A program made the translations under genes and the position numbers. Positions 9,791 to 19,768 of a DNA stretch of 64,000 nucleotides are shown here, piece after piece; the stretch's first letter is position 1, and every line of letters starts with the position of its first letter. The DNA is from Acanthosepion esculentum (Eukaryota; Mollusca; Cephalopoda; Sepiida; Sepiidae): assembly GCA_964036315.1 (NCBI GenBank), contig OZ038485.1, positions 81,415,863 to 81,479,862 on the forward strand, in the 5' to 3' direction. The notes beneath the pieces are model-generated. The model did not search any database. It saw nothing but the letters and a program-made list of their open reading frames with translations, and was not told where the DNA came from.

Positions 9791-9835
9791 ATTTAGTCCG
9801 ATGAAGTCCTGAAGACGAAACGCGTCACAAGTAAA
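9791..9835 (+). ncRNA. Hammerhead-ribozyme-like core, variant
   Basis: Order of elements: CCGATGA (9798-9804, with C for the usual U4), stem II GTC/GAC closing a short loop (about 9806-9816), GAAA (9817-9820), then C with GCGTC (cleavage triplet GTC, 9824-9826). The stem III region is the palindrome ACGCGT, which suits a dimeric hammerhead. The first stem I pairs (GT before the core, AC after it) are possible. The U4 change may inactivate it. Penelope-like elements are known to carry such motifs; here the host element is unclear. Confidence 0.5.
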
Positions 9836-9906
9836 TTTTGTCCTCTTTGTCATACAATTTCTTCAATACTATTCAAGATATATAAAAACATATATCGTTA
9901 CCTCAG

Positions 9907-9961
<55 letters not shown>

Positions 9962-9971
9962 TGTGTGTGTG

Positions 9972-10013
<42 letters not shown>
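9907..10013. repeat. (AT)n-(GT)n-(AT)n microsatellite
   Basis: Compound dinucleotide tract abutting the palindrome that begins at about 10014. Confidence 0.95.
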
Positions 10014-10019
<6 letters not shown>

Positions 10020-10375
10020 ATTAATTGATTTAAAATATGGGTTTTTCGCTACACAGTGATAACCATGTTTCAGAAATGGAAGCTAAAGCTTTCGAATCTA
10101 ATTTTGTTATTAAACCAAACACATTAGTTCCATTTCCTCATCTTGACGATGAAATGGAACTAATGTCTTTGGTTTAATAACAAAATTAAATTCGAAAGCT
10201 TTAGCTTCCATTTCCGAAACATGGTTATCACTGTGTAGCGAAAAATCCATATTTTAAATCAATTAATTTATAATATTAATGCTCTGTAAATTTACATTGA
10301 GCACTATTGAGTAAAAATAAAAATATCTATAAGAACACCGGAATTTATATCTTACTGTTCTTTCTTTTTATTTAT
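10014..10375. repeat. Palindromic terminal-repeat-like block
   Basis: 10014-10274 is an inverted repeat with arms of about 125 bp (TATAAATTAATTGATTTAAA ... TTTAAATCAATTAATTTATA) around a short centre near 10140-10150. 10275-10375 continues into sequence shared with 33040-33150 and, inverted, with 13040-13140. Single-arm versions occur at 13140-13280 and 32900-33030; the latter directly precedes an RT ORF. Inverted terminal repeats of this type would fit a Penelope-like element, but this is inference. Confidence 0.7.
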
Positions 10376-10380
10376 ATACA

Positions 10381-10385
10381 CACAT

Positions 10386-10461
<76 letters not shown>
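10381..10461. repeat. (CA)n-(AT)n microsatellite
   Basis: Dinucleotide tract between the terminal-repeat-like block and a dispersed repeat. Tyr-Ile reading frames are artefacts. Confidence 0.95.
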
Positions 10462-10463
<2 letters not shown>

Positions 10464-10640
10464 TGGACTCTCCCGTCGTATTCGACGTATGAGGGTCAAG
10501 CAACTCAGTTCCTAGGGACCGACAGGCAGACACCTGCATATATGATTTGATTATAGTGGTGAAAGCTTTGCGCAGAACCAACCACACCTTTTTGAAGAAC
10601 CAAATACAGAGAACTGGTGCACTACGTGCCACAAGGTCCC
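10462..10640 (+). repeat. Dispersed repeat shared with 865-960
   Basis: Begins CTCCCGTCGTATTCGACG (10469) and shares TATGATTTGATTATAGTGGTGAA (about 10540) with 918-940. It extends further than the first copy (GTGCCACAAGGTCCCC near 10628). Class unknown, probably a SINE. Confidence 0.65.
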
Positions 10641-10649
10641 CAAAAAACC

Positions 10650-10735
10650 CTTCGCTGGTTTTGAATTCAGAGTTGCCCTTCTCCTAGACCAGTTGCCATT
10701 CAAGGGTAGAGAACCCAGTCTGTCTTGCTATTTAC

Positions 10736-10740
<5 letters not shown>
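10650..10740 (-). repeat. SINE-T distal body
   Basis: Reads antisense to the SINE-T body (CCAGTTGCCATTCAAGG, AACCCAGTCTGTCTTGCTATT, TACCCATAT), ending in (AT)n 10737-10782. Confidence 0.65.
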
Positions 10741-10783
<43 letters not shown>

Positions 10784-10784
<1 letters not shown>

Positions 10785-10947
10785 TGACAGACTGTTTCAT
10801 GCTAAATACGATCGTCAGGCCATGAAACAGTCTGTCGCCACTGACTGTTGTCTTCAATGTTCACTTTTATATTTATATTTACATTATTTACATACGCCCT
10901 ATCTCTGATATTCAGCACTTTATCTCATAAAATATAGCATACCTTAA

Positions 10948-10950
<3 letters not shown>
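10784..10950 (+). repeat. Partial copy of the 1638-1850 palindrome family
   Basis: Includes GACAGACTGTTTCATGC...GCCATGAAACAGTCTGTCGCC and the same right flank (CTTCAATGTTCACTTTTATAT..., CACTTTATC, CCTTAAAACTATA) as 1760-1850. It keeps the GAAAC and ACAGTCTGTC part of a hammerhead on both strands, but the CUGANGA box is damaged. An (AT)n tract follows (10951-11021). Confidence 0.6.

Positions 10951-11021
<71 letters not shown>
10951..11021. repeat. (AT)n microsatellite
   Basis: Pure AT dinucleotide tract. The DNA from 11022 to about 11500 has no recognisable feature. Confidence 0.95.
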
Positions 11022-11023
<2 letters not shown>

Positions 11024-11504
11024 CGAGTACAGAAATAAAGGCAAATGACCAAGATTTCTTTTGTGAATATGTGTCTATATACAGGTGATTATCCATTGGT
11101 GTTTAAGGACTTGCGTTGTGTCTTTTGATCTACCCAAATCAATGCTTGATTAAAGGAACAATCCAAGTGTTATATGCAAACGGGAGTCGTCGAAAAGAGT
11201 CAACGTAGCATTATTAATGGCTTGATAACGGAGAAAGATATAGTGTTTTGCCAATGAAGTATAAATTATTTACAAGTATGACCTAGATATCATGTGAATC
11301 GATGTCGATAACATCGATTGACGGCGACGTGCACATTCTAATGTATCTCAGATGTAAAAACGCAAGCTTAACGATTCAAAATTCCATTTTATCGTCTACG
11401 TGACTTAGACTGAACATTTTTATTACAGATTTAAAGAGCTACTTCAACTAATGTTATAGTTAGCAATTTCTATCTTCTCATGTACTATAAACATGTACTT
11501 GCAT

Positions 11505-12175
11505 CATGAGCAAACACAGGCGATCCCATTATTGAATTAAGTAGACCACGTAACCATAGAGGAAACGCATATATGGTAGTGAGTCTAATTCATCTGCATT
11601 TCTAGTCTATTCTCTATTACTATTCGGATCCTTATTTCTAGTCTATCCTCTGTTACTATCAGTAATATGCCATGCGTGATACACGAAAGATACATGACTG
11701 ACGAGGCAGATATTTTCCACAGTAGGTTGCCATTTCTTTCTGCGGTAGACAAGTTGCCATCCAAGGCTATAGAAACCGGTCTGTCCTGCTATTTACCCAT
11801 ATCTGGAGGGAGAAGAAGAGGATTCATACCTTTCCCAAGGTTATTAGCACGTAAGTGACTGTAATGGTTTCGACTGGAATTCGCGCTATTTCTATTCTAT
11901 CCTCTATTACTTTACGGACCGCTATTCTCTACTCTATTCATTATATATTTCTCTTTTCGGGTCACTATATGGATTACTATTCGAGCGAAGATTATCGAGC
12001 AACTACTATTAGAGCGAGTGTTATTCGAAGGCGAATTGTTCAACGGCGTACTATAGGTGTATCTGCGATTACAAAGTCTCTACTACAACGAGCATTACGA
12101 AAGTGACAACGAGTATTCGTTTGACATCACAAAAGTGGCAACGAGTGTTCGTTGACATCACAAAAAATAGATAAA
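11505..12175 (-). repeat. Element E, inverted copy with nested SINE
   Basis: Inverted relative to 6172-6505. The left edge GAGCAAACACAGGCGATCCC (11508) mirrors the right edge of the plus copy. After a SINE-T insertion (about 11660-11870), the element resumes with ATTCGCGCTATTTCTATTCTA and runs to tandem motifs CGAGTATTCGT / CGAGTGTTCGT followed by TGACATCACAAAA at 12105-12165. Reading frames crossing it are not coding. Confidence 0.75.
11660..11870 (-). repeat. SINE-T inserted in element E
   Basis: Antisense SINE-T body: CATGCGTGATACACG, AGTAGGTTGCCATTTC, GCAGTAGAC-type segment, TCTGTCCTGCTATTTACCC, AAGAGGATTCATACC, TATTAGCACGTAAGTGA. It interrupts element E, so it is younger than that copy. 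Confidence 0.75.
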
Positions 12176-12242
12176 TGCTGGCCATTAAAATTTGAGTCTT
12201 TTGAGATCAGTCAAATCAGGTTTTTATCGCTATCTGAATGTC

Positions 12243-12897
12243 GGGATTCCAAAGACACATCTTTTAAATGAAACATATAAAAGTTTATTTTCTGAAGGAA
12301 AAGCAGAGCGTCTGTTGAAATAACATTCATTCTTTTCAGAAATATACAAGAATAATAAAACGTTCAATTTTTATTGCAGTGATGTTTGTTTTTATAAAGT
12401 AATCAAGTGTTCTTACAGTTGTGTTAAATATGTGAACAGACGTACTTTATCACGGTCAGCCTAATATGTCCATGTGTGCGTAGAGAAATATTTAGCTAGC
12501 GGCTTCTGGTGAATCACTTATATTCTGTGCGCGGACAAGGCCTTAGTCAGCGGTTGCTGGCTGTCGTATCATCCATTGTGTGCGGGTCCGGGTGCGGGTC
12601 CGTGTGCATGTGACCTCCGGAATTGTTGTCATCCCTGAAAAGTAGTGTGCTTCTATTTTTATATACGTAAGGAGAACCGAAATCTAATTTCACATAGAGG
12701 TGTGAACTTTTTTCATGCAAGGTTTTCATTAGTTAGAAAATAATTTCACACTGGTAAAAGGAGCTATTATTGTTATTTTGTAAATGGTCGAAAAATAACA
12801 CTTCGTAGGACTACAACTACGTCCGCAAGTATTTTGTCTGTATTTTCCCTTATAATGATTGTTTATCCAACAAACCTTCTGATGGGATTTTATTGAT
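12243..12897. repeat. Long direct repeat, copy 2
   Basis: Same orientation and order of landmarks as 4434-5117. Unlike copy 1 it is not preceded by the transposase tail, and it ends where (AT)n begins (about 12899). Confidence 0.85.
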
Positions 12898-12898
<1 letters not shown>

Positions 12899-12955
<57 letters not shown>

Positions 12956-12973
12956 TATATATATATATATATA

Positions 12974-13040
<67 letters not shown>
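12899..13040. repeat. (AT)n microsatellite
   Basis: About 140 bp of AT dinucleotides with two TGCATA interruptions. Confidence 0.95.
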
Positions 13041-13044
<4 letters not shown>

Positions 13045-13310
13045 AGAAAGAAAGAACAGTAAGATATATAATCCGGTGTTCTTATTGATATTTTGTTTTT
13101 ATTTTTACAAAATAGTGCTCAATGTAAATTCATAGAGCATTAATATTATAAATTAACTGATTTAAAATATGTTTTTTTTTGCTACACAGTAATAACCATG
13201 TTTCAAAAATGGAAACTAAAAGCTTCGAATTTAATTTTGTAATTAAATTAAAAAACATTTGTTCCATTTCATCCTGAAGCGAATTTTGGAGTAACTTATT
13301 TTTAAATTTA
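13040..13310 (-). repeat. Terminal-repeat-like block, single arm
   Basis: Contains GAACAGTAAGATATATAATCC (about 13055), TAGTGCTCAATGTAAATTCAT, then the arm ATTAACTGATTTAAAATATG ... CAAAAATGGAAACTAAAAGC to about 13275, and CGAATTTTGGAGT. It is inverted relative to 32896-33150, which lies upstream of the RT ORF. Confidence 0.7.
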
Positions 13311-13620
13311 CAGTTTTAAAAGCACGGCAAAGATTCATAATTCGGTGTTTCCAAGGATACAGAGAAATCTACTCATCAATTTTTAATTTTTGTTGTATCA
13401 GTTAATAGTTACATTCGAAAGCGCGGTTATGTCTAGGGATGGGTAGGGATGTATTTTTCAACAAATGATGATTTAATTCCTATAAGTCTAAGACATTACT
13501 TAGTTTTGCGATAAGTAGGTAGTGGTGGTTTGAATCTGTAAGTGCTATCTGTGTCTAGAATGGGTAAATTTTGGTCGTTTATATTCGAGTCTATAAGAAT
13601 AATATTTATTTGGGCACTTC
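13310..13620. other. No feature recognised
   Basis: AT-rich, no ORF of note, no recognised repeat. Confidence 0.35.
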
Positions 13621-13621
13621 G

Positions 13622-13745
13622 ACGTGATGTAATGGTTAGCAAGCTTATCACTGTCGATTAATTAGGACTGAATAGCGTGCTCGATCCTCACTAAGTGCTC
13701 CATACTTTAGGCCTTGTGCCATATCTAAGCTAGGCTTTGTAAATC
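13622..13745 (+). repeat. tRNA-derived SINE (second type)
   Basis: tRNA-like: A-box region TAATGGTTAGCAAGC (13630) and B-box-like GTGCTCGATCCTCAC (13678), followed by a GGCCTTGTGCCATATCTAAG tail. The tail resembles the CCTTGTGCCACATC end of the GC-rich structured repeats and of 38925-39005. Confidence 0.65.
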
Positions 13746-14665
13746 TCTATATGCATTCGCTTCGCGGATAGGTAAATAATCTCCGTCAATATCTGAAACT
13801 ATAATCATAACTTAGTCTTGGAATAAGTCGAATTGGTTGTTTGAGTCTGTAAGCTTTCTTCGTTTGTCTGATAGATAAATATTGATCTATATTCAAGTCT
13901 CTATGTATTTACTTGGTTTAGGAACAGGTACATATTTGTGGTTAAGTATGGTAACTATGCATTTACTTGGACCATGAGCAGTTCATTTTGATCGTTTTTA
14001 ATTTTGTTCGAACTTAATTTTCCTTGTTTGCTAATAAGTAAATGTTATCCACATATACAATTTTATGACTTCCGTTACTCCGTCCGCCACACCCTCTAAA
14101 ATAGCCATATATTGACCAATCGAAATCAACTTTTGAGAAGAAGCGCAAACAGATAAGGGGGTACAAAGTACAGTTGGTTTTATTAGGGTGCGTATCTTAG
14201 TACAATAATTTTTCATTAATTTTTTGGAAAAATTAAATTTTTTTATTATTTAACATACAATTTACCACCATTATCTTAAAAACAACTTATGATTAAAATA
14301 AATACTTATTTAATAAAAATGCAATATTAAGTATTTATATATACAAGAATCCAGTTTCCAGCTCGTTCTGCGTTTGCGGGAACTATAAACAACTCACAAG
14401 GTCAAATGCTTTGAAAAGTTGGAATTTGGTTTAATAAAGAAATATTTACGCAATATTTATTGTATGTTGCATGCTTAAGAGTAAGAAATACTAAGAATTT
14501 ATTCTTTGCTGTTAAAAAGTAAAAAAAAGGCCTATAAAATCAAATGAAATTTAGAAAATGATTAAACTGCGAAGAAAGTATGTTTGCCAAACAAATCAGC
14601 TTTTATTCAAATTGCATCGATTGGTTTGCGAAATTGAACGAAACGTTGAGTAAATCTCGATAAAA
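13745..14665. other. No feature recognised
   Basis: AT-rich with short reading frames only; nothing homologous was recognised. Confidence 0.35.
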
Positions 14666-14668
14666 AAT

Positions 14669-15191
14669 GCCGGCTCGAAAAGTCTGTGGTCAGAGACTAT
14701 TGTCTTAAAGTCTCTGGTCAGAGACTATTGTCTTGTGGGTGCCATTTTGATTTGGATTTTCTCCTACAAAAAGCCCTACCCCGGCCCACTGTTATGGTTG
14801 TGGAAGAGGGGTCGTAGACCCCCCACTGCCAACGTCACTGCGTTCTTTGTAACTTGACGCTTGGGGAATCGAGCATGCCGTTCACTTTCGCTTGTGTTTT
14901 TTGCGAAGTATGTCGTCGATATTAAAACTGAATTCCAGTGAGTAAATACTTTATTAATAATTATTTTTAATTTTATTTATTTATTTTTTTATTTTTTTCT
15001 TGCTAAAAACTAACGCCTGCTAACCTCATTTTCCCTTCTCCAATTTTGTTTTTAATATAGACCACTGGGAATATAATCTGTTAGTCCACTTAATAGCCAA
15101 TGTTTGAGATTTTCAGTTTATTTCTATCGTCAACTGCCTCCATTGACACTTGCCGGCTCGAAAAGTTTGTGGTCAGAGACTATTGTCTTAA
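14669..15191. repeat. Block flanked by 40 bp direct repeats
   Basis: A sequence beginning GCCGGCTCGAAAAGT and ending GACTATTGTCTTA is at about 14670-14708 and again at 15152-15191 (T for C at one site). A half copy follows the first (14709-14735), forming the perfect hairpin AGTCTCTG/CAGAGACT. The interior 14750-14930 is richer in GC than its surroundings. Whether this is a transposon or a duplicated end is not clear. Confidence 0.6.
14910..15109 (+). CDS. Weak two-exon candidate, unknown product
   Basis: A possible ATG at 14910 runs nine codons to a donor GTGAGT at 14938. A 123 nt interval has CTAAC branch-like motifs near 15009 and 15020, a pyrimidine tract and an AG at 15059-15060. Splicing would continue in frame from 15061 to a stop at 15107-15109, giving about 24 residues with no recognised homology. 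The signals are good but the product is tiny. It may be a 5' leader exon, part of a repeat, or chance. Confidence 0.15.
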
Positions 15192-15194
15192 TAC

Positions 15195-15535
15195 TATGAG
15201 GATTTCAACACGCGTCGGCGTGTTGTAAAAAAATATCGATAATAAAAAATCCGAATATCAGAAAACGCAATAGTTTATAAAGCTTATATTCTTTGCAGAT
15301 ATGATTTTCGCAAAATATTACTAAGTACTGAAATAGATAATTTGCTGCTTTGTTTTAAAAATACGACATAAAATATTTATATTTACGTAAGGGGTACATT
15401 TTCAAGTGTATCTAGAGGCGCATTTATGGAAATTGGCGCCTGTAGCAAGGCAGATATTTCACCCTTATCTAAACCTTAAAAAATTGCAAAGTATACATAG
15501 TAGTTCAAAAATACAAGTCAAGACTATTATTTTTT
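15195..15535. other. No feature recognised
   Basis: AT-rich spacer without coding or repeat signal. Confidence 0.35.
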
Positions 15536-15700
15536 AAATAAATTCACTACAAGCAAGGCGATAATGCCTCTAAGACGTAAGGTGATACTGGTAGTGAAAG
15601 AGAATAGAAAGATTTTAGCAGGAACCGGTAACCCAATTCTAAACAAAGAACAGTTAATAACCTCTACTTCTGTTTAAAAAACTGGGGTGGAGTGTAATAA
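15535..15700 (-). repeat. LINE-B 3' terminus, antisense
   Basis: On the minus strand: GCCTTGCTTGTAGTGAAT preceded by a TTACGTCTTAGAGGCATTATC block, the same 3' UTR as at 42190-42250. No coding part. Confidence 0.55.
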
Positions 15701-15894
15701 ACTGACCGATAGGCGAACCTATCTACTCATATAAAGGCATTAAATTTTATTCTTTTACGAAATTATGGCAACAAATTCATCACAAAAACAAAATAATCTA
15801 CAGAACAAGGAATAGGCGTTTTAATTTTCGTTTATCTTGTTAATTGAGAAAATCTAAGAAAATATGATACAATGGCACGAACTTTTTTAAATCA

Positions 15895-16010
15895 TTTCAT
15901 TCAAGGCAAGACAATAAAGTCACTAAGATGTAAGGAAGTACTGGATCTGAGAGAATATTAAAAAAAAACATTAATAAGGAGAGAGAAAAATAAAGAACAG
16001 GAATTAAGGA
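15895..16010 (-). repeat. LINE-B 3' terminus, second antisense copy
   Basis: Contains AAGGCAAGACAATAAAGTCA and CTAAGATGTAAGGAAGTACTGG, the reverse of the LINE-B 3' UTR marks. Same orientation as 15535-15700. Confidence 0.5.
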
Positions 16011-16416
16011 AACAGAACATAACGATTGAAATTCCATTTCAATTTTTCAAGATCAAATTTTACAAGAGAGAGAATATAAAAAAACAAAACATTATTAAGG
16101 TTGTAGACAAAAATAAGTGAAGTCTGCCGAAACATGTACGTCAGTTAAATGGTATATAGTAATAAGAAGTTAAGAAGTAATGTCTTGTGGATAAAAATTA
16201 AACCCCCACCACCACCAAAAAAAAGAAAAGAAAACTCAACCATTGCACCAATGAAAAATGCATATATAAAAGAAAAAAACGAGAAATATAAACAGTCAAT
16301 TGCTTAAAAACTCCTGACGAATGGTCGGAGTGATAGCTGAAGGGTGCGTCTACGAAAGGGAATACTGAAGGTGACATCAATAAGATTCGGCAAACTTTAT
16401 ATTTGTATTTATTCTC
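16010..16416. other. No feature recognised
   Basis: A-rich; reading frames are short or low-complexity. Confidence 0.35.
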
Positions 16417-16419
16417 TCT

Positions 16420-16453
<34 letters not shown>

Positions 16454-16466
16454 CTCTATCTATCTC

Positions 16467-16501
<35 letters not shown>

Positions 16502-16539
16502 CTCTATCTCTCTATCTATCTATCTATCTATCTATCTGG
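16417..16539. repeat. (TATC)n microsatellite
   Basis: Tetranucleotide tract with TCTC variants; gives a spurious SIYL reading frame. Confidence 0.95.
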
Positions 16540-16684
16540 ACGATGAGCGATATAATAAAGAAATATCCAAATGTTGGACAGTTTTTGTCTTTATTTTCTC
16601 TTGAAACTAAGCCATTATACGACGCTTGGAAAGGCTCATGGTAAAACATAATAGACATTCGTTGTCTATGATATTTAGCAATAT

Positions 16685-16719
16685 ATGTTTCCCAGGAGTC
16701 GAACTTGTTTTTCTATACA

Positions 16720-16814
<95 letters not shown>

Positions 16815-16865
16815 CCGTATAGGAAAACAGGTTCGATTCCTGTCGGAGAATGCATATTTTCTACG
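16685..16865. repeat. tRNA-like inverted arms around (AT)n
   Basis: The right arm 16815-16850 (CGTATAGGAAAACAGG, then TTCGATTCCTGTCGGAGA) is the 3' half of the tRNA-Ser-like unit of 20340-20425. The left arm 16695-16720 is its diverged inverse. (AT)n of about 90 bp (16723-16813) sits between, so the whole is a palindrome. Confidence 0.7.
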
Positions 16866-16938
16866 AAATTTCTCGATTATTTAAAAACAACGTATAAACA
16901 GAAAATATATTTGAATAAATGTCGAATTCATTTCATTG

Positions 16939-17072
16939 CACACACACACACACACACGCGCACATACGCGCACACACGCACGCACATGCGCGCGCTCACA
17001 CATATATATATGTATATATATATGCGTGTGTGTGCGTGTGCGTGTGCGTTTGCGCACGCGCAGAGATATACT
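16939..17072. repeat. (CA)n/(GT)n compound microsatellite
   Basis: CA/CG-rich tract followed by a short AT core and a GT/GC tract. The two halves are roughly inverse and can fold. Reading frames of HTHT/CVCV type are artefacts. Confidence 0.85.
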
Positions 17073-17334
17073 AACAAACATGAAGGGGGAAGAAACGAGC
17101 AATGAGGTAACACATTCTGACTGATAGCATTGAAGATAAGTGTTTCTCATTACACACCGACCTAGCGCGGCTTCCCACGTCACTGACGAGCCACAATGAA
17201 TGCGAAAGGTCGAGAATTAAAGCCAAACATTAGTAGCGACGCCTACACACGAGACCGACTGCGAATGACAAACAGTTCAACGCAACAGAAAAACTATGCT
17301 GTCACTAAGTAAGCCTTCTCTAAAAGTATGAAAT

Positions 17335-17405
17335 AATAATAATAAGAAGAAGAAGAAGAAGAAGAAAAAATAATAAAATAATTATCAGAAAAAATAATAC
17401 ACGCA

Positions 17406-17475
<70 letters not shown>
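17335..17475. repeat. (AAT)/(GAA) and (AT)n microsatellites
   Basis: Short AATAAT and GAAGAA runs (17335-17375) and a 65 bp (AT)n tract (17409-17474). Confidence 0.9.
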
Positions 17476-17476
<1 letters not shown>

Positions 17477-17494
17477 TACAATTCAAAAGTTTGA

Positions 17495-17665
17495 AACCAC
17501 CACCACCAGAATTAGCATGGGATGAACTTGAAAGAGGAGTAAAACGACAAAAATGAAAAAAGTCATTGAAAAAAGAATGGAATCAATTATCAAACCTTAT
17601 ACTTTGGAAAAGTTTTGCAACGAATGCCAAAAAAATTATGCTGCAATAATCAAGGTTGAAGGAGG
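17495..17665 (+). pseudogene. Tc1-like transposase C-terminal remnant
   Basis: A short frame reads PELAWDELERGVKRQ, matching the NPIELxWDELxRxVR segment of Tc1 transposases that carries the catalytic glutamate. It continues in decayed form as KEWNQLSNLILWKSF, like the EEWNxIPxxYLxxLV tail. Stops and frameshifts occur; no TIR was confidently located. Confidence 0.5.
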
Positions 17666-17811
17666 ATATTTTGACGAGAGCAAAATTTAATCGTAAAACG
17701 TATTTTTTCTTTCTCGTAATAAAATTCATAATAAAAAATAGTCTCCCTTATAGTCTCCCTTATTTTAAACCATGTATTATAATTTTCTCTTATTTACAGT
17801 ACAAAACTGTA

Positions 17812-17816
<5 letters not shown>

Positions 17817-17858
<42 letters not shown>
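17817..17858. repeat. (AT)n microsatellite
   Basis: AT tract abutting CAGTTGCGGCC at 17860, which resembles a Tc1-type terminal sequence, but no partner was found. Confidence 0.9.
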
Positions 17859-17860
<2 letters not shown>

Positions 17861-17980
17861 GTTGCGGCCAAAATGTTCAGAACGGCATTGTTTTCGTCAG
17901 ATAAGTAGGTATAATTTTTTATCAAATCTCAGACAATAACAAATAATATCGTATTTATTGTCTGTGAAAATTATAGACCT

Positions 17981-18144
17981 GCTTTGATCAAAATGAAATA
18001 TACTTATCCAAGTACCGTATGAATCATTCTCTTATTCAAATTTAAATTTAATTTATATCAGAGGGAAAAACATTCATTTTGGGTTTGTGCCCCACTTCCC
18101 TGGGGCCCTCTTTGATCAAAATGAAACATACTTATCCAAGTACG
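17981..18144. repeat. Short direct repeat pair
   Basis: CTTTGATCAAAATGAAA followed by ATACTTATCCAAGTAC occurs at about 17981-18015 and 18111-18143 with one change. Possibly ends of a small deleted element. Confidence 0.6.
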
Positions 18145-18241
18145 CTGGGTAATGTAGTTACAGAGTGTATATGGTTATGGGGGAGGCCTATCTCCAAAAC
18201 GCTAAGAGGAGTTCGATAACAGACTACAACAGAGGCTACAA

Positions 18242-18242
<1 letters not shown>

Positions 18243-18318
<76 letters not shown>

Positions 18319-18320
18319 AC
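18243..18320. repeat. (AT)n microsatellite
   Basis: AT tract grading into TATG repeats, directly before the TA of the mariner element at 18356. Confidence 0.95.
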
Positions 18321-18355
18321 AACTTTACATATATATATACATATATACACATATA

Positions 18356-19235
18356 CGAGGGTCATTCAATAAATAAGGTTTTTTTTTGGTATAAGGAATT
18401 CTAATACAGATAGAAGCTTACTTTTTATTTTTTTCAACGTAGTCTCCCACCACTGTCACACACTTTTGCCATCTGTGCACAAGCTTCCGTATTCGCTCAG
18501 TGTAAAAATCTTTGGACTGTTGTCTCAGCCAGTCGCTCACAACACTTTTAAATTTCGTGCCTCTCGTGGACGCTTTCAAGGGATCAAACAGCTGAAAGTC
18601 TAAAGAGGCAAGGTCTGGGCTGTGAGGGGGATGAGGGAGCAGTTCCCAGCCCAGCTCGTTGATGGTCTGCACCGTTTGGGCTGCTGTGTGAGGCCTTGCG
18701 TTGTCATGATGCAAGATGACTCCTTCTGACTGATGACCCCTGCGTTTGTCCCAACAGATAAGCTCACAATCCTTGCAATATTATACACTGTCACCCTTCT
18801 GTCAGACTGAATGAGGTAATTGACTGATTCGATCACCTCAAGAGACCTCACTTCTGTAGGCCTCCCAGACCTGTCTTCATCCTCAACACTGCTCCGTTCT
18901 TCTTTAAACAATTTAGCCCACTTGTAGACATTTTTTGGCTGAAACAAGTGGCACCATACACAGTTGACATTCTCCTATGAATTTCAACTGGTTTGCACCC
19001 TTCAGCAAACAAAAACTTGATAACTGACATCTGTTCAATCCTGGAGCATGCTTCTTGGTCGGCCATCTTTGTTAATCGCCAAAACTCTCAAAGTTTTTTT
19101 TTAATATGCAAAAGAAATTAAATCCATGTGAAAAGAAGTAAAACAAAAAAAAATTTAAAAAAAGAGTAAGCTTCTATCTGTATTAGAAGTCCTTATACCG
19201 AAAAATTCAACTTCAAATTTATTGAATGACCCTCG
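18356..19235 (-). mobile_element. Deleted mariner element with long TIRs
   Basis: Ends are CGAGGGTCATTCAATAAAT (18356) and its complement (to 19235), each next to TA. Beyond the outer 20 bp the arms keep matching for about 90 bp (for example CTAATACAGATAGAAGCTTA near 18402, with its complement near 19170), so the two ends are unusually similar. About 880 bp in total. The transposase on the minus strand is broken, so the copy is non-autonomous. Confidence 0.9.
18418..19066 (-). pseudogene. mariner transposase, internally deleted
   Basis: A minus-strand reading starting with the Met near 19066 (MADQEACSRIEQMSVIKFL) encodes the N-terminal helix-turn-helix region. A second frame gives VYKWAKLFKEERSSVEDEDR and SGRPTEVRS, the linker of mariner transposases, then SDRRVTVYNIARIVSLSVGT, the second HTH. 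A third frame gives MHHDNARPHTA (second catalytic aspartate, about 18690-18714) and LLPHPPHSPDLASLDFQLF (third aspartate). Between SVGT and HHDNARPH about 100 residues, including the first catalytic aspartate, are missing. The three parts lie in different frames, so no enzyme can be made. Confidence 0.9.
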
Positions 19236-19450
19236 TACATATATATATATATGTGTGTGTGCATATATATATATGCCTTCGACAGAATTGAGTCACTCTC
19301 AGTCACTGTGTGTTTATCCGAATCTAAAAATAAACACGCTAAAATTCACCTCCATCCCGCACCGCACGCTGATGGCTTAACGGGTAGAGATTCCGACTGA
19401 CGAAAAATCAGTCGGGTTTCGATCGTAGCTGGAGGCAACCGGACGTCTAG

Positions 19451-19493
19451 CCACACTGATGAGCTGTGAAACAGCGAAACAGTCTGTCTGTGG
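19451..19493 (+). ncRNA. Type I-like hammerhead ribozyme, copy 1
   Basis: All invariant parts are present. Stem I CCACA (19451-19455) pairs with TGTGG (19489-19493). CTGATGA is at 19456-19462. Stem II GCTGT (19463-19467) pairs with ACAGC (19471-19475) over loop GAA. GAAA is at 19476-19479. Stem III ACA (19479-19481) pairs with TGT (19485-19487) over loop GTC. The cleavage nucleotide is C19488 in a GTC triplet (G16.2-T16.1-C17). Predicted to self-cleave after 19488. Stem III is only 3 bp, so activity may be weak or favour dimers. Confidence 0.82.
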
Positions 19494-19768
19494 ATGACAA
19501 AAATAGTAGCTCCTGAAATTAATTTCGGTTGAGCCCTCTGGTTTGGGGTGTGAATTTGTAAAACAGTGACTATCTATGCTAATACGGCACGACTCTTCGA
19601 CAGAATTGAGTCACTCTCAGTCACTGTGTGTTTATCCGAATCTAAAAATAAACACGCTAAAATTCACCTCCATCCCGCACCGCACGCTGATGGCTTAACG
19701 GGTAGAGATTCCGACTGACGAAAAATCAGTCGGGTTTCGATCGTAGCTGGAGGCAACCGGACGTCTAG

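Noticed and set aside
16881..17183. His-Thr/Cys-Val rich frames
   Set aside because: Translations of (CA)n/(GT)n tracts.
17160..17210. Hammerhead candidate CTGACGA...GCGAAAGGTC
   Set aside because: Stem II would have only two pairs and no stem III can be formed, so it is treated as chance.
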